Positions 48,633 to 60,379 of a stretch of DNA of 64,000 nucleotides are shown here, piece after piece (position 1 is the stretch's first letter; the number at the start of each line of letters is the position of its first letter). A program made the translations under genes and the position numbers. Location of the stretch: NCBI GenBank assembly GCA_027576995.1, contig JANBQC010000039.1, forward strand, positions 1 through 64,000. Reading direction: 5' to 3'. Under the pieces are notes generated by a model. That model was not told the DNA's origin, searched no databases, and worked only from the letters and a program-made list of their open reading frames with translations. The DNA is from Dimargaris cristalligena. Its lineage: Eukaryota; Kickxellomycota; Dimargaritomycetes; Dimargaritales; Dimargaritaceae.

Positions 48633-49798
48633 ATGTCCGACGGTGCCGACGCCCTTATCGAGCGGCTCAAGACCGTTAAACACATTTGGCTCGTTCTCTC
48701 GGGTAAAGGTGGGGTAGGCAAGTCCTCCGTCAGTACTCAGTTGGCCCTCTCCCTTTACAATGCCGGCCAGCGCGTGGGGATTCTGGACATTGACCTGTGC
48801 GGCCCTAGTATTCCCCGCATGCTCGGGGTCGAAAACCAACCGGTACGCCAGGCCTCCTCCGGCTGGGTACCCGTGTACGTCGACCAGTCCGAACAACGCC
48901 TGTGTTGCATGTCCATTGCGTTTTTGCTCGCGAATAAGGACGACTCGGTCGTGTGGCGGGGTCCCAAGAAAAGCGCCATGATTAAACAGTTCTTGTCCGA
49001 CGTTATGTGGGGCGACCTCGACTACCTCATTATTGATACACCACCGGGTAAGTCAATGTTTATTTATTCGGTGCTCGTTGGGAGGGGTGGGTTATTGGTA
49101 TTGGTAAGCCTCGTGAGTCAAAACTACCAGCCCCATTTAACCCGCCCCGGTTCTCCCCACCCGGCTTTTCATTAATTTACGCGATATCAGCCGACCTTTC
49201 CCGTTATTTGCACCCACTCACCCCTCGCATTCCCCCTATTCCTTTATATTCCAAACTACCTTTAGGCACATCCGACGAACATATCTCCATTGTCGAATTC
49301 CTTCGGGCCGTCAACCCCGACGGTGCGGTCCTCGTCACCACCCCCCAGAATGTGGCCTTGGCTGATGTCCGCAAAGAACTCAACTTCTGCCGCAAAGTAC
49401 GCCTGCCCATCCTGGGAGTCATTGAAAACATGAGTGGGTACATTTGTCCACACTGTGCCGACTGCACCAACGTATTCTCGTCGGGCGGTGGCGAAAAAAT
49501 GGCCGAGGAATTTAACATTCCTTTCCTGGGTCGGGTGCCCATTGATCCTAGTCTTACCCTAATGCTCGAAGCGGGCCAAGCCAATGACTTTAACGGCGTG
49601 GACGGGGTGACTGAAACAGGCGAACAACAACAACAACAACATTCGTCACCGAATAAGGGACCGGAACGGGAGGCATCTCCTCCTCCTCTCCCCCAGGTGC
49701 CTTCGCTACCCGAGCGGTTCTTGAAATCACAATTAGCACCCGTCTTCGCCGAAATTACACAAAAACTTATTGCCCAGCAACCGAAATCATCTGACTAA
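48633..49798 (+). CDS. CFD1: Cytosolic Fe-S cluster assembly ATPase Cfd1 (NUBP2)
   Basis: Exons 48633-49047 and 49266-49798 give 315 residues (donor GTAAGT, acceptor TTTAG, phases agree). The P-loop is the deviant type [17 protein letters not shown], followed by [17 protein letters not shown], a WRGPKK segment, and [15 protein letters not shown] across the intron. [16 protein letters not shown] contains the CPHC pair that bridges a 4Fe-4S cluster at the dimer interface. There is no N-terminal cysteine cluster before the P-loop, which separates Cfd1/NUBP2 from Nbp35/NUBP1. Cfd1 pairs with Nbp35 as the scaffold for cytosolic and nuclear Fe-S proteins. The C-terminus has an insert of Gln and Pro (about 250-285) before the final helix. 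Confidence 0.93.
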
Positions 49799-50984
49799 AC
49801 TGCGGAGCTGGCTACTTTTTTTTTTTTAGATAACAAAAATAGGTTTTTACATGTATCCACCATCACCAAAACATTATCCACACTCCACTTGAATTTTGGG
49901 CCTACTTTATATTCGCTATACCTACATCCTAAACAATGAAAAGTTTATCACTGTAATCCTTCACTTGCATTGCCCTCGTATCCCCATAGCAGTGTTTATT
50001 CCTTTTGAGTATCTTGTCTTGGGTTTAGAGATTCTGACAAATAAAGTGGAGCGCGCTGTTAGTTTAGTAAAGACCTTGTCTAATAATTGGATTGTACCCT
50101 TCGGTAATTTAGAAATACCAGTTAGTTAGACACGGTGGATGCGTCTATTTAATGGCCAATCATCTCCATGTATTAGGGGAGGTGGGCAATAGAGCTACAT
50201 TATGCGCTCAAAGCAAATATTATTGACATTGATGGTAGATGCCAACCCAAAACTATTCCCAAATGTATCCCCTATTCCGGTTATACGACGCCTGGGGTAC
50301 AACTAGAGTTGAGTTTCCAATAGTGAGTGGTAGGTATTTGTATTTTAAAGCCTAAATATCGTATTGATGAACGGCTAGACTGGGCTGAGGTTGTTTTAAA
50401 TGCCTTTCTGAACCTCATACAGTTCCCCAACTGGAGTTGAATTTGGCGTTCCTATTAATTGCATTAATCCACCAAGATTTACCGATACCCACAATCATAA
50501 CTATTGTAAGCACACATTAGTTGGTCTGTCCCCTCGCCATTTTTAAATAATAATCCAACTCCTCGAATATAGAACTACATTTCCCATCCCCCACTTCTGG
50601 CTATCTTATTCATTGTTACTAATGTCTCGATTCCCAAAAGTTCTTCTGTTGACCCATTAATTTATAAATAGCCTCTCCCACTTGAGCCTTATATATCGCC
50701 GATATTCCTCTTTTACTAGCTAGGGTCATGATAGGACGACTCAATATTTGGTATAGTAGACTTAGGAATGAGGATGCGGGACTAGGTTTCCCCTTCAGGA
50801 TGGTCTGGCGTCTATATAGCGGGCCACCGGCTCACAGGAAGGGAAGGGGTGCTCCACATATCCGAAGGATTGGCCCTAAGAATGATAAACTACATGCCCG
50901 GTGGATACCATCGGAGAATACTAACGAGTGTTGAAGAACACGGAAAATGCCTTTGGAAATAAGGATGATTATTCGGAGAATTAG
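49799..50984. other. Intergenic, CpG-normal flank of the right block
   Basis: No gene recognised. Frames at 49896-50129 and 50728-50934 are short and lack known domains. CG dinucleotides are common up to about 50975 and then almost vanish. Confidence 0.4.
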
Positions 50985-51356
50985 TAGTGCTTAAGGATTT
51001 ATCACTAAATATTCAATAATTTATTTTTCCTTAGTGTAATTTATGTTCATCTTTAATGTATAAAATGGTTACACTGGTGGTATTAGCCGTTTACATGAAC
51101 AAACTAATATATTAATAAAATGTGATTGTGCAAAATCCCAGCTATATATCTTGCCTGTGGAAATGTTTGACTACATAGTGCAAAACGGGGGGAAAACTCA
51201 CCCCAATGATAAAATTATCTAGTGTTAGTGCCTCTTGAGTATGACAAGGCCACATCCCCCAAGGTAATTAAACCCAGGGACCCCACCAGATTTGATAGAG
51301 GTAGGTTGTCAGCTAAGGTTGCAGATTGAGTCACGCCTAGTCTCTTGATAATAAGT

Positions 51357-51578
51357 TGTTGAAGAATATATTCCTACATATTCTTTATCATGTCCTGTTT
51401 CACCCAATTATGTTAGTTTATTCTGCTATTATAAGATCATTTATATTAGCCACTTATGTTTCACCCTATCAAAATTACAGTTCAATAAAACTAGCCACCT
51501 AGAGGCACTTACTGTCCTCTAGCTACTTTTTACCCTTACTTCCAGTTTTATTTTCTTTATATCCTTAGTATTCCAATA
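51357..51578 (+). mobile_element. LTR family 2, copy 2 (222 bp)
   Basis: Same span and orientation as 2181-2402. It starts TGTTGAAGAATA and ends AGTATTCCAATA. The preceding (TAAGT) and following (ACTTT) 5-mers do not match, so no target-site duplication survives. It directly abuts the dispersed repeat at 51580. Confidence 0.65.
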
Positions 51579-51579
51579 A

Positions 51580-52308
51580 CTTTCATCAGGCAGGGGTAGA
51601 CCAGTCTCCTATAATGTAAATGACCAGTGGCTCAACAAGACTGATGCACAGATGGGAACATTGACCTAGTCAGTATTACAGTATGTGTAACATGGTTTGT
51701 GTGTTGTAAGGAGGTGGAATGGGCTGTTTAGCCACCTGCTTACTCCCAGCTTTGGTCCCAGCTACCATGATACCATGGGCTTCTATGCTAAATAGTACTT
51801 TTATAGTTCTGTGGATAAGCCAAGAGAAGTTTCAGGAGGGGCTGTATTATATCTATTCTTGATTTCAGGCTACGTTAGTGTGCTAGGTTAAAAACAGTTG
51901 GGGTTACAATTGTTATTAGACTGAAGGGTGGTTTATATGGATGTGGGCCACATTTAGAAGGGGTCTATTTTGAAAAATAGTTTTGCTATACCTAACCCTA
52001 TAATGGTAATATCTCTGTATAGGGCTTATAGGAGGGTACCAATAGATGGGTTCCAAGGGTCCAGTGTTTCAATAGAGAGGTGATCTGGTGACAACCAATG
52101 AGCAAACATGCATATTTTGCTTTCAGCAATAGTATAGATTACCCCCATTCCTTCAGCTTTCTTTGCCAGTTCTTTATTTTGATTATAAATTCCCTCCTGT
52201 GTTATTAACAGCAGGATATATCTAAATACCTGTAGTTGTGGTACAGTTAGGGTAATACTATGAGACTTATTTTGATAGTAGCCAATAGAGTTAACAATAT
52301 GGGAAAGG
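51580..52308 (+). repeat. Dispersed repeat R3, decayed copy
   Basis: Aligns along its length with 63285-64000. Differences are mainly C in the other copy against T here, and G against A, often at CG (TTTCGATAGCAGCCAACGG there, TTTTGATAGTAGCCAATAG here). A minus-strand frame at 52397-52026 shares a peptide with the other copy (IYNQNKELAKK against IHNQNREPAKN). This might be a trace of coding, but no family is recognised. Confidence 0.75.
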
Positions 52309-52428
52309 TTCAGCCAGACTGTATAATGATAAATCCATTGGATGAGGCAAAAACCACTGGTTAATAATGGATCTCTCATATGTTTTCCCATGCACATTAT
52401 CCAAAACCTTATACATCTACACTGAATT
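52309..52428 (-). repeat. MITE-like repeat, copy 4 (decayed)
   Basis: Begins CAGCCAGACTGTATAATG and ends near AAAACCTTATACATCTACAC, matching copy 2 at 31171. CG positions of copy 2 are TG or CA here (ATGATAAATCCATTGG). Confidence 0.55.
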
Positions 52429-52433
52429 ATACC

Positions 52434-53010
52434 TGCTGGCCCTCCTAATCTAACCTAAATCCAGACTTAATGATTGTCCACCCTTAGTAGGCCTTATAAC
52501 ACCATATTAACCCTCCTATAGTCACCCTCAGTACTATGTAATTGTCATTTATTATATAACCCTTCTCCTTCCGGCCCCAATGCTTCACAAAAAATCACTC
52601 AACCTGCTGATCCAAAGACTCTTCCAGTTCCCATGAGAGTTTTCCAGATATAAAGCCCATCTGGTTGGTCTGTAATATAGTTTAGTAGTATCTCCCCTTG
52701 GGACCTCCCTCTGGAGCTGTCCCTGTGTATATATAACTAGGCCCCATCATAGACTAGTTCAATTCCTTAGCTTATTCATATCCCCTAGTTTACCTCAATA
52801 AACTCTATATACACCTACCCCCCTTTGTACTAACTAGTAAGTGTGCCTGCTGCACATCCCTTGTATATACCTGCACTTATCCTTTATTGGGTTAGTACAG
52901 TGCCCCATCTTAATGCTAGTAGCCCGCTTTACTGAGTCTAAGCCCTGCCTACTATTAGAAGCCTATCCCTGGGACTCTTAATGGACTAAGAGTGGTTAAC
53001 TTGGGTGACA
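52434..53010 (+). mobile_element. LTR family 1, copy 2 (577 bp)
   Basis: Aligns with 799-1382 and, inverted, with 58424-59013. It ends TTGGGTGACA, keeping the CA terminus. Shared blocks include a TATATATAACTAGGCCCCAT segment and an AATAAACTCTATATACAC segment that could be its promoter or poly(A) region. It lies about 490 bp from the 3' remnant of the NRPS relic. Confidence 0.7.
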
Positions 53011-53499
53011 GTAGCATAATAGTAGTACTAAATAGTAGATATAAAAGAGTGAGCCAAGTGATTTCAGGGCTCTCTAGGTCTAATAAGGGATCAAATATAT
53101 ATACATTCCTACTGCTGAAATACAATTCTGCTAAGGCAAGGGCATAATAGACCTGTGCACTATTAATTAAAAGTAGTGTAGGTTCAGTTGGGCTCTAGCT
53201 GGATATGAATTTCAGACTAATACCAGAGCTACTAGTTTTAGCCATAGTGTATTGGGTAGACTCTGTATTGTAGCTAGTTACAGTGGTACCACAAGTTAGT
53301 ATCTTGATTAATTTAGTATTCTTAGAGAAGTGGATTGAGTACTCATCAGGAAAAGTGTTTGGGAGCCATACTGCATGTACCTTAGTTATTTCTAAACATT
53401 GGGTTATCTGTTTAATAGTCCTGGTATATGACTGAACTACTAGGCATATATTAATTTTGATTTCTACTACTAGACATATAAATAACTAGATAATGTCTC

Positions 53500-56400
53500 C
53501 CATAAGGGCCATGATAGTTAGCAGGTAACCTAATACTATACTGCTAGTGCATAGTATAAGGGAATCAGCCAGATGGTTGAGCTGTCTAACTGATAGTATT
53601 AGATCATTGCCCTGGTAAACTAAATGGTCTGGATAGTTATGAACAATACTATCCCAAACTTGAGCCAGAGACTGAGAGCTTAGGACAGATGAGGGATTGC
53701 AAACACTGGGGGTCCAGCCATTAGTTGATAGCTGTACTAATGGGTTACTAAGAGTAAATCAATCAACTGGAGTCTGGGGATCACACACTAATATTTATTC
53801 TAGAACTACCTGTATCATTTCCACTAGCTGGGTTATTGCAATCTCTGAGTATACAGTATTAATGTAAGACATTCTGACTTGGATAGAGGAGGGCAGGTCC
53901 ACAAAATTGACAGTTAGAGGATAGTGAGTAAACCCATGGATAATAATATCTGATAGAGCAATTTTGGGGAATTGGCTAGAAACTAGGTCAGGGAAGTTCT
54001 CAAAGCCCAGGAGTGTATGGAAAAGAGGGCCTGTCTAGCCTAATCCATTCCACTGGGAAATATCAGTAAGTTGAGAGTGTTCAAAAGGAATCATGTCTAC
54101 TTGGTCCTTATGGAGAGATTGTAGCTATGGCTCAAAAGGAGAACTGTTTAGGCAACCCCTATATGGTACTATATTAGTACAGGGTCCAATAACTTGGTCT
54201 ATAGCAGGGATATTTAAATTTTGACCTGATAGAATTATACCAAAAGTCACATCATCCTGGTTAAGTAGCCGGCCAAAAACTACAGCATAAGCAGCCCGGA
54301 ATAGGGTTGCTATTGATATACCTAGAGTTTGAGTAGATTGGAGTAATTGGGCTTTAGAAATATTGAGTGGTGTTGAATATGATGCATAACCAGGTATACC
54401 AATATAGTCTGGGTATAACAGAGGGGCTGGTGTAACTATTGCATTGTATAGGTAGTTGGTCCAAAATACCCATGCTAATGTGGGATCTGATTGTTATATA
54501 TATTTAACTATAGTTGGGAAGCTAGTCTGGGGTGGGGATACAGCCAATTTGGGATTGTGGTAGGCTACTATCCACTCTTGGAGGAGCAAGGGTAATGACT
54601 AGCCATCCATTAATGAGTGGTGGATAGTAATAATGGTATCATGGACTAGATTATCAGTAGTAGGAAATACATGATTGCAAATCATATGTTCTTGGAGGGT
54701 AAATCCCTGTTGCTGGTTCTTAATAAAAAATGTCTCAAGAGAATCAAGAGGCTGTTCCGCAATAGTCCAGGAAGTAGGTAAGGAGGATATCACCACTTGG
54801 AGGAATCCTTGGGATAAAGTATTGGGTGATTCAAGGAAAAGTGTGCACAGAGGGGAATATTGGTTATCTACAGAGGCCCAGGCCTGGACCAGTCAATCAG
54901 GATCCAGTTGACCAGTTATTTTCATTGCCATTTGGACAAGATATGTTGATGGGTCTGAAGCTAGGTTCATAAGGCCACCCTGGACTGCAATACAGGGTAA
55001 TATATCTTCAACTTGGGCCAAGGGAATACCTCGTTGGTGGATTTGGGCAAGGATATTCTGGAACCCAGTATCAGAAATAGACAGATGCAGAAAGTCATAT
55101 TTAGTGAGAATAGATTCAGGTATCATATTGTCTAACTGTGCACTTATACCAGTAAGCTCAGTCAGATTATGATGCCAACTGGACATAATCTTGATAATAC
55201 TATCCTTGTAGTAAACCCGGGGGTTATACTCCATAATCAATTGGAGACAGTCACCAACCATTGTAGGCATGGGGTTGAGATCAAAAATGACAAAGTCCTG
55301 AGATGAAAAATCATGTAGTCCAAAGGAATTAGACCATTCAATAGATAGTGGATTACCACTCAGGGGAGTACCTGGGTTGGTAAATTGACCAAAGTAATTG
55401 AATTGAACATCCATTCTCTTAGGTGTCTTAGCTATCAGTTTACACCTCTCATCAGTATTGACACCTGGCATGTATTTGATTACTGAGTAAATGAATCCTT
55501 TGCCTGGAATTGTCTGTAAGGCCTCTTTTGTATGTTGCAAAAGCTCCAAGAGCGACTGTCCTGGTTGGATTCGGAGTACCAATGGATAGGGGGAGGTAAA
55601 CCAACCTACAGTACGAGTGATATTTTGATCAGCAGCCCAGGGTTCCCGACCATGACCCTCCATACAGAATTATATCTGGTTAACACCAATGGTAGTAGAA
55701 AAGGCGTGTGCAAATGTGGCCAGTAGTAAATCTTGAAGGGTAACTCGCCATTGGGGGGCTAGCTGGAATAGAAGAGGGTTGGTAGACTTAGCATCAAAAT
55801 CCAAAGACACAGAGAGGCGGGCTACAGGATAATCCTCAATACTGATCTCTGGTGGAGGTAGTAGAGAGTAGATATCGGGGATTGGGTGGTTGGGATCCAT
55901 CTGTGTAGGCCAAATGTCTGCGGAGAGAGTACTGCAGTAATCAGCCAATTGGGTAGCCCAGGTTTGGAATGACATTGTCTTTGGTGGAAGGGGTTTGCTA
56001 AGCAATAGTGAATTTAAATCCTCAATGAGTATCCTCCAGGAAACTAAGTCCACCAGAATATGGTGAATAGTGAAGAAGAATTGGGTACTGAGTAGGTCAG
56101 CTGGGTTGTGGATAAGTGCTGCAGCAACTACTGGGCCAGTAATTAGATTGAGACTCAATTGGACTTCTAGAATAAAGGCCAAATAGTCATCAGGGTCCAG
56201 GGTCTTCTCCAATACCAGAAGATCAGTGTTTGTGGCTATTTTGGTAGGGATTGACTGAGTACATTTCTGTCCATTTTTACCAAGTTGGAACCTTGCCCAG
56301 AGAATATCATGGTGGTTAAATAAGGCAATAAGAGCATCAGTGAGAGTGGATTGGGATAGGGGGAAATAGGGACCAGCCTTGAAAGAAAATGGTTGGTTGA

Positions 56401-58423
56401 AATAACAGGGATTTTTAAAGTGAAGATCAGCAAACCAGTGCTGAATGGGGGTGAGAGCTACATCCCCTGTAACTTGGCCCTGGCAAGAAAAACCAGTGTC
56501 CAAAATGGTACTGGTTTCTTGCTGGATGTACAGAACCTGTTGATTTAGTTTAGGGTACTGGTAGATCAAAGGGACAGTAATCTGGTAACCCAATGGCTGA
56601 TACTTGGATACAAGTAGAATGGCCAAGATTGAATCTCCACCAATCCTGAAGAAATAGTCCAAAGGTCTAATTTGATCTACAGTCTTCTGCAGTACCTGGG
56701 CCCAGGCCTGTTGGAAGCTGTGTCCAATACTATTCAGTAGTTGATCTTCTAAATCACTTGGGGATGGTTGGTCTAAAAGGTGGTTGATTGGTGGAAGGGC
56801 TTTATGATCTAGGTTGGTTGGGTATGCATACAGACAAGGGTATCCTGTACTATCTTTACCACACAATTTTTCAGCCCAGTAAAACAGCCTACAACATGTT
56901 CTATTTCCTTGAGCTCAATGCAAAACTCACACAGTTTAACTTGGTTGTTAATCTGGCCCAGGAATTCAATTATGCCTTTGGGGAGCCATTGAACATGATT
57001 GCCGGTCTAGTAAACTTTCCCAGGACCATGGGGATTATCAATGAACTTAGTGTGGGTTAGTTCGGGTAGGTTTTGGTAACCGCGGGCAAGACCAATTCCC
57101 CCAATAAGCAACTCACCAGGGACACCCACCAGCACCAATTGAAGCTGGCCATCCACCACTAGGTTGGTTGCATTTTGAAGAAGCCGGCCAATTGATATGT
57201 TAGAATTTGGGTCAATGGTAGTTGTATTGCATATCACAGTTGTTTCAATTAGTCCATATTCATTAATTAGGGTACAATGCCTGGCCCATTGCATATGCAA
57301 TTCCGCTGTAACAGACTCACCACCAACTATAACAGTCTTCAGATTTGGAAATTTAGCAGGATTAAGTTGAGACAAGAATGATGGGATTATGATGGCTGTA
57401 TCAATACTCTGTAAGGACTCAACCAAATTTTCAGTAGTAACTACCACAGTGCCCCCAGTACAAAGCCCATGCAGCAGTTCTAACACTAATGCATCAAATG
57501 TAATGGACATCATTAGTAGTACTCAGTGGCTTTTGCGATATATATCCATTATGGTCAGGTTTGTGATAAGGTTGGTTACACTTTGGTGCTCAGTAAGTAC
57601 TCCCTTGGGATGGCTGGTAGTACCAGAAGTGTAGACAATATAGACAAGGTTTCATTGGGCCAATGGGTGTGGTAGGAAATCAGATAGATCTGTGTCTGGT
57701 GGCAATATTGTGAAAGGATCAGCCACCAACATGGGAATATGGGATTGAGGTGGTATCCTTCCAAGGGTCGATTCAGTAACAAGTGCTAATAACATACTAC
57801 TATCTCCTAGGATATAATTGATATGGTCAACTGGTTATTCTAGGTCTATGGACACATAAGCTGTGCCAAATTTGAGTACCACCAGTAGAGTAATAATGTA
57901 AGTAAATGATTTGGGAATGAGTAGGGCAAACTGAGTCTCAGGCTGGGCACCATGCTGAGTAATGAGAAAACAAGCAAGCTTAGAACTGCAATTGTCCAGC
58001 TGGCAGTAGGTCCACTCATCAGGACCATGGGTGACTACAATATTATAGGGTACTAATTGAGCCTGGTCACTGAAAATACAGTATACAGGCTTGTCTAAAC
58101 ACTCAATTGGGTCAGTCATGTGGGAGAAGATGATTAGATGTGACCATTCTTGTTTGCTAACCCAGGGAATATCATGGATTAATGTTGGCAGTTGACTGGG
58201 ATTTTTCATGTTCTAGGCCTGAACTACCACACCAATAACTGTGCCAAATTGGCTGGAAAACTCCTCTACAGTAGAGGCCTGGTAGGTATTGCAGGAATAG
58301 GTAATATTCAGCATTGAAGAACCACCTGTCAGGCTTAAATCAACTAACAACTTGACTCCCATTGTGGTCAAAAGGAAAAATAGAAAACCCTCAGCATTAG
58401 TATTGGTAAAATGGTTAGAACTT
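53500..58423 (-). pseudogene. Nonribosomal peptide synthetase relic (C'-A-T-E-C-A')
   Basis: Read 58423 down to about 53500. It opens inside a condensation-type domain (LLTTMGVKLLVDLSLTGGSS). The adenylation domain has LVYIVYTSGTTSHPKGV (A3), NEYGLIETTV (A5) and GVPGELLIGGIGLARGYQ (A6). A thiolation domain follows (DYFFRIGGDSILAI, with its serine present), then an epimerisation domain (LTPIQHWFADLHF, HHILVDLVSWRIL, RTVGWFTSPYPLVL, FNYFGQF), a condensation domain (VEDILPCIAVQGGL, HHSLMDG) and the start of another adenylation domain (PDHLVYQGNDLILSVRQLN). It would have added a D-amino acid. It is dead: many in-frame stops, a frameshift near 56880, and apparent loss of the A9/A10 region. Motif changes are mostly C-to-T or G-to-A. 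Both ends are cut, upstream directly by an LTR. Confidence 0.9.
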
Positions 58424-59013
58424 TGTTACCTGGGTTCACCACTCTTAGTCCATCAAGAGTCCCGAGGATAGGCTTCTAATAGTAGATGGGGCTCAGGTTC
58501 AGCCAAGTGGGTCCTAACATTAGGTGGGGGCACAGTACTAACTAATAAAGGTTTAGGTAATTAGTTATGTAAGGGACATGCAGTGGGCACACTTACAGGT
58601 CAGTATAAGGGGGGTGAGCATATATAGAGTTTATTGGAGTAAACTAGGGGGGTCAAAATAAGCTGAGGAATTGAACTAGTCCTAATGGGGCCTAGTTATA
58701 TATATATGGGGGGTAACCCCAGAGGGAGGACCCAGGGGAAGAATACTACTAAGACTAAGGTATAGTAAATAAGCTAACCAGACAGCTGTTAGGACCTGGA
58801 AGACTCTGATAATAACTGAAAGAGTCTTTGGATCAGTACTTGAGTGATTAGTGTGAAGAGGTGGAGTCCAGAAGGGGAAAGGCTATATGATATAGGATAT
58901 AGGCTGATCCCATAGTACTGGGGGTAGTCATGGGAAGGTTAATATGGTACCATATGGCCTAATAGGGGTGGGTACTAATGTGTATAGATTAAGGCAGATT
59001 AGATGATCTGACA
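58424..59013 (-). mobile_element. LTR family 1, copy 3 (590 bp, best preserved ends)
   Basis: Inverted relative to copies 1 and 2. On its own strand it runs TGTCAGA ... GGTAACA, the classical TG...CA termini. It interrupts the NRPS relic: homology to a condensation domain stops exactly at 58423. The flanking 5-mers (AACTT and ATTGT) do not form a target-site duplication. Confidence 0.75.
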
Positions 59014-60379
59014 ATTGTATAATTTTAGTGGGTTGCTAGTTGGTTAGGCCCTAATATTGATTTTGGGTTGCCTTAAGTGCCAATATACGTGCATACAGTG
59101 TGAATAATATTGAGTAATATTATAGAAATATAATCATTTATTGCCAATGGAACTAGTTGGTTAGTGGCAAACACTAAGTCAGTCCCCGCCACAATATATT
59201 GCCCCAGAATTTTGGGGAAATGCATAGGACAGGCAGCACTTGCTTTAGTACCATGGCTTATCTAACTACAACAGGACGGGGTTACCTGTATGGGCCTATT
59301 TGAGGGCAAATTAGCCTCCCACTTTGATACTTCCACCAGGTCCCCAAATGCCCTTCACGTGATGAACCCATCTTTCTAAATAAATGGGTAGCTATTTGAC
59401 GTCCCTATTTTAATACAACGAATATCTTATCATGAGATTAACATATTGTATTATAAACCCCTGTTATTTAGCGCTTCGGTCTGTTGGGAATAACAAATTC
59501 ATGTATTAGTATTACCATGTGAAAAGAACAAGGCTGTTGGAGGTTGGCAGGTATCTCTAGTAGGTTAGCATTATTGAATAATATGGTCAACAGTGTATAT
59601 TTAAATATTAAAATGAATGGCTAGAACCTCTCGATTGATGTCTCTCCCACATGCCTATTAGCTCCCTGCCTCTAGTGCATGTATATCATTATTGATTAGA
59701 TAATATACCAACAATAAATCGAAGTGAAATGAGACTCCTATCTTTTATTTACTGTTAATATATATATATATATATATATTACCTAACATGAATGGGCGCA
59801 ACCTTTATTAAGAAGAACCCAGAAAATATGAATACAAGAGATAGAACCCGTGGTTGAAGGATCTACTAACAGCTTTGGAATTCCTCTGTTTTATGGATAT
59901 TCAATCCATTTAAAAAATCATCAACCACTAATTATATATTAACCCATATAGTTGATGGGCTTAGTTATTCTGTAATGGGAGTAGTGTAGAGTTCAGTAAT
60001 TAGAGAATGGGTTTTCATTAAGGCCAGTCTTTGTGTACTAGACTGGGTGGAATTCGGCCCAACTGTATAAGGTTTTCAATAATACGTGTATGGGAAAATA
60101 GGCGGGATATTATTTTTCACCCAGCAATCTATGTCCCACACCATCCAATGGATGTGTCGTTTTTTTTAGCCTGGTTGTGAGCCTCTTCCATGTTAGCTTC
60201 CACATTAACTACCGAGCACACCCTTTTCCTTATTTCACCCGCTAAATCCTGCGCTACGCGTTCATGCCTTCCCTCAATTAGCATCTGGTCACTCCAATCG
60301 ACTCATTTACTTTATCCATCGTTGAATATTCAAGCCAACTGCGCTCGCCCAGCACATTATCTAGTCCATCCGTAATACC
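59014..60379. other. Intergenic, block edge and TAF6 promoter
   Basis: CG dinucleotides return from about 59180. It contains a TA microsatellite (about 59757-59780) and a MITE-like repeat (60051-60182). No gene recognised. Confidence 0.45.
60051..60182 (+). repeat. MITE-like repeat, copy 5
   Basis: About 132 bp in the same orientation as 33931-34056. It begins AATTCGGCCCAACTGTATAA and ends near GTTTTTTTTAGCCTGGTTG. It lies about 200 bp upstream of the TAF6 start. Confidence 0.55.

Larger units (their letters stand above)
50985..59150. other. CpG-depleted block (right) with transposon remains and NRPS relic
   Basis: Only a few CG dinucleotides per kb are visible across about 8 kb, against dozens per kb on both sides. 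Contents in order: spacer, LTR family 2 (51357-51578), dispersed repeat (51580-52308), MITE-like repeat (52309-52428), LTR family 1 (52434-53010), NRPS relic on the minus strand (about 53500-58423), inverted LTR family 1 (58424-59013). Both edges look sharp at the scale of 100-200 bp. Confidence 0.8.

Noticed and set aside
48633..49798. Identification as Nbp35/NUBP1
   Set aside because: The protein starts only about 20 residues before the P-loop and lacks the N-terminal cysteine cluster of Nbp35.
52434..59013. A complete LTR retrotransposon with the NRPS as internal region
   Set aside because: The two LTRs are in opposite orientation, no gag or pol sequence lies between them, and no target-site duplication flanks the pair.
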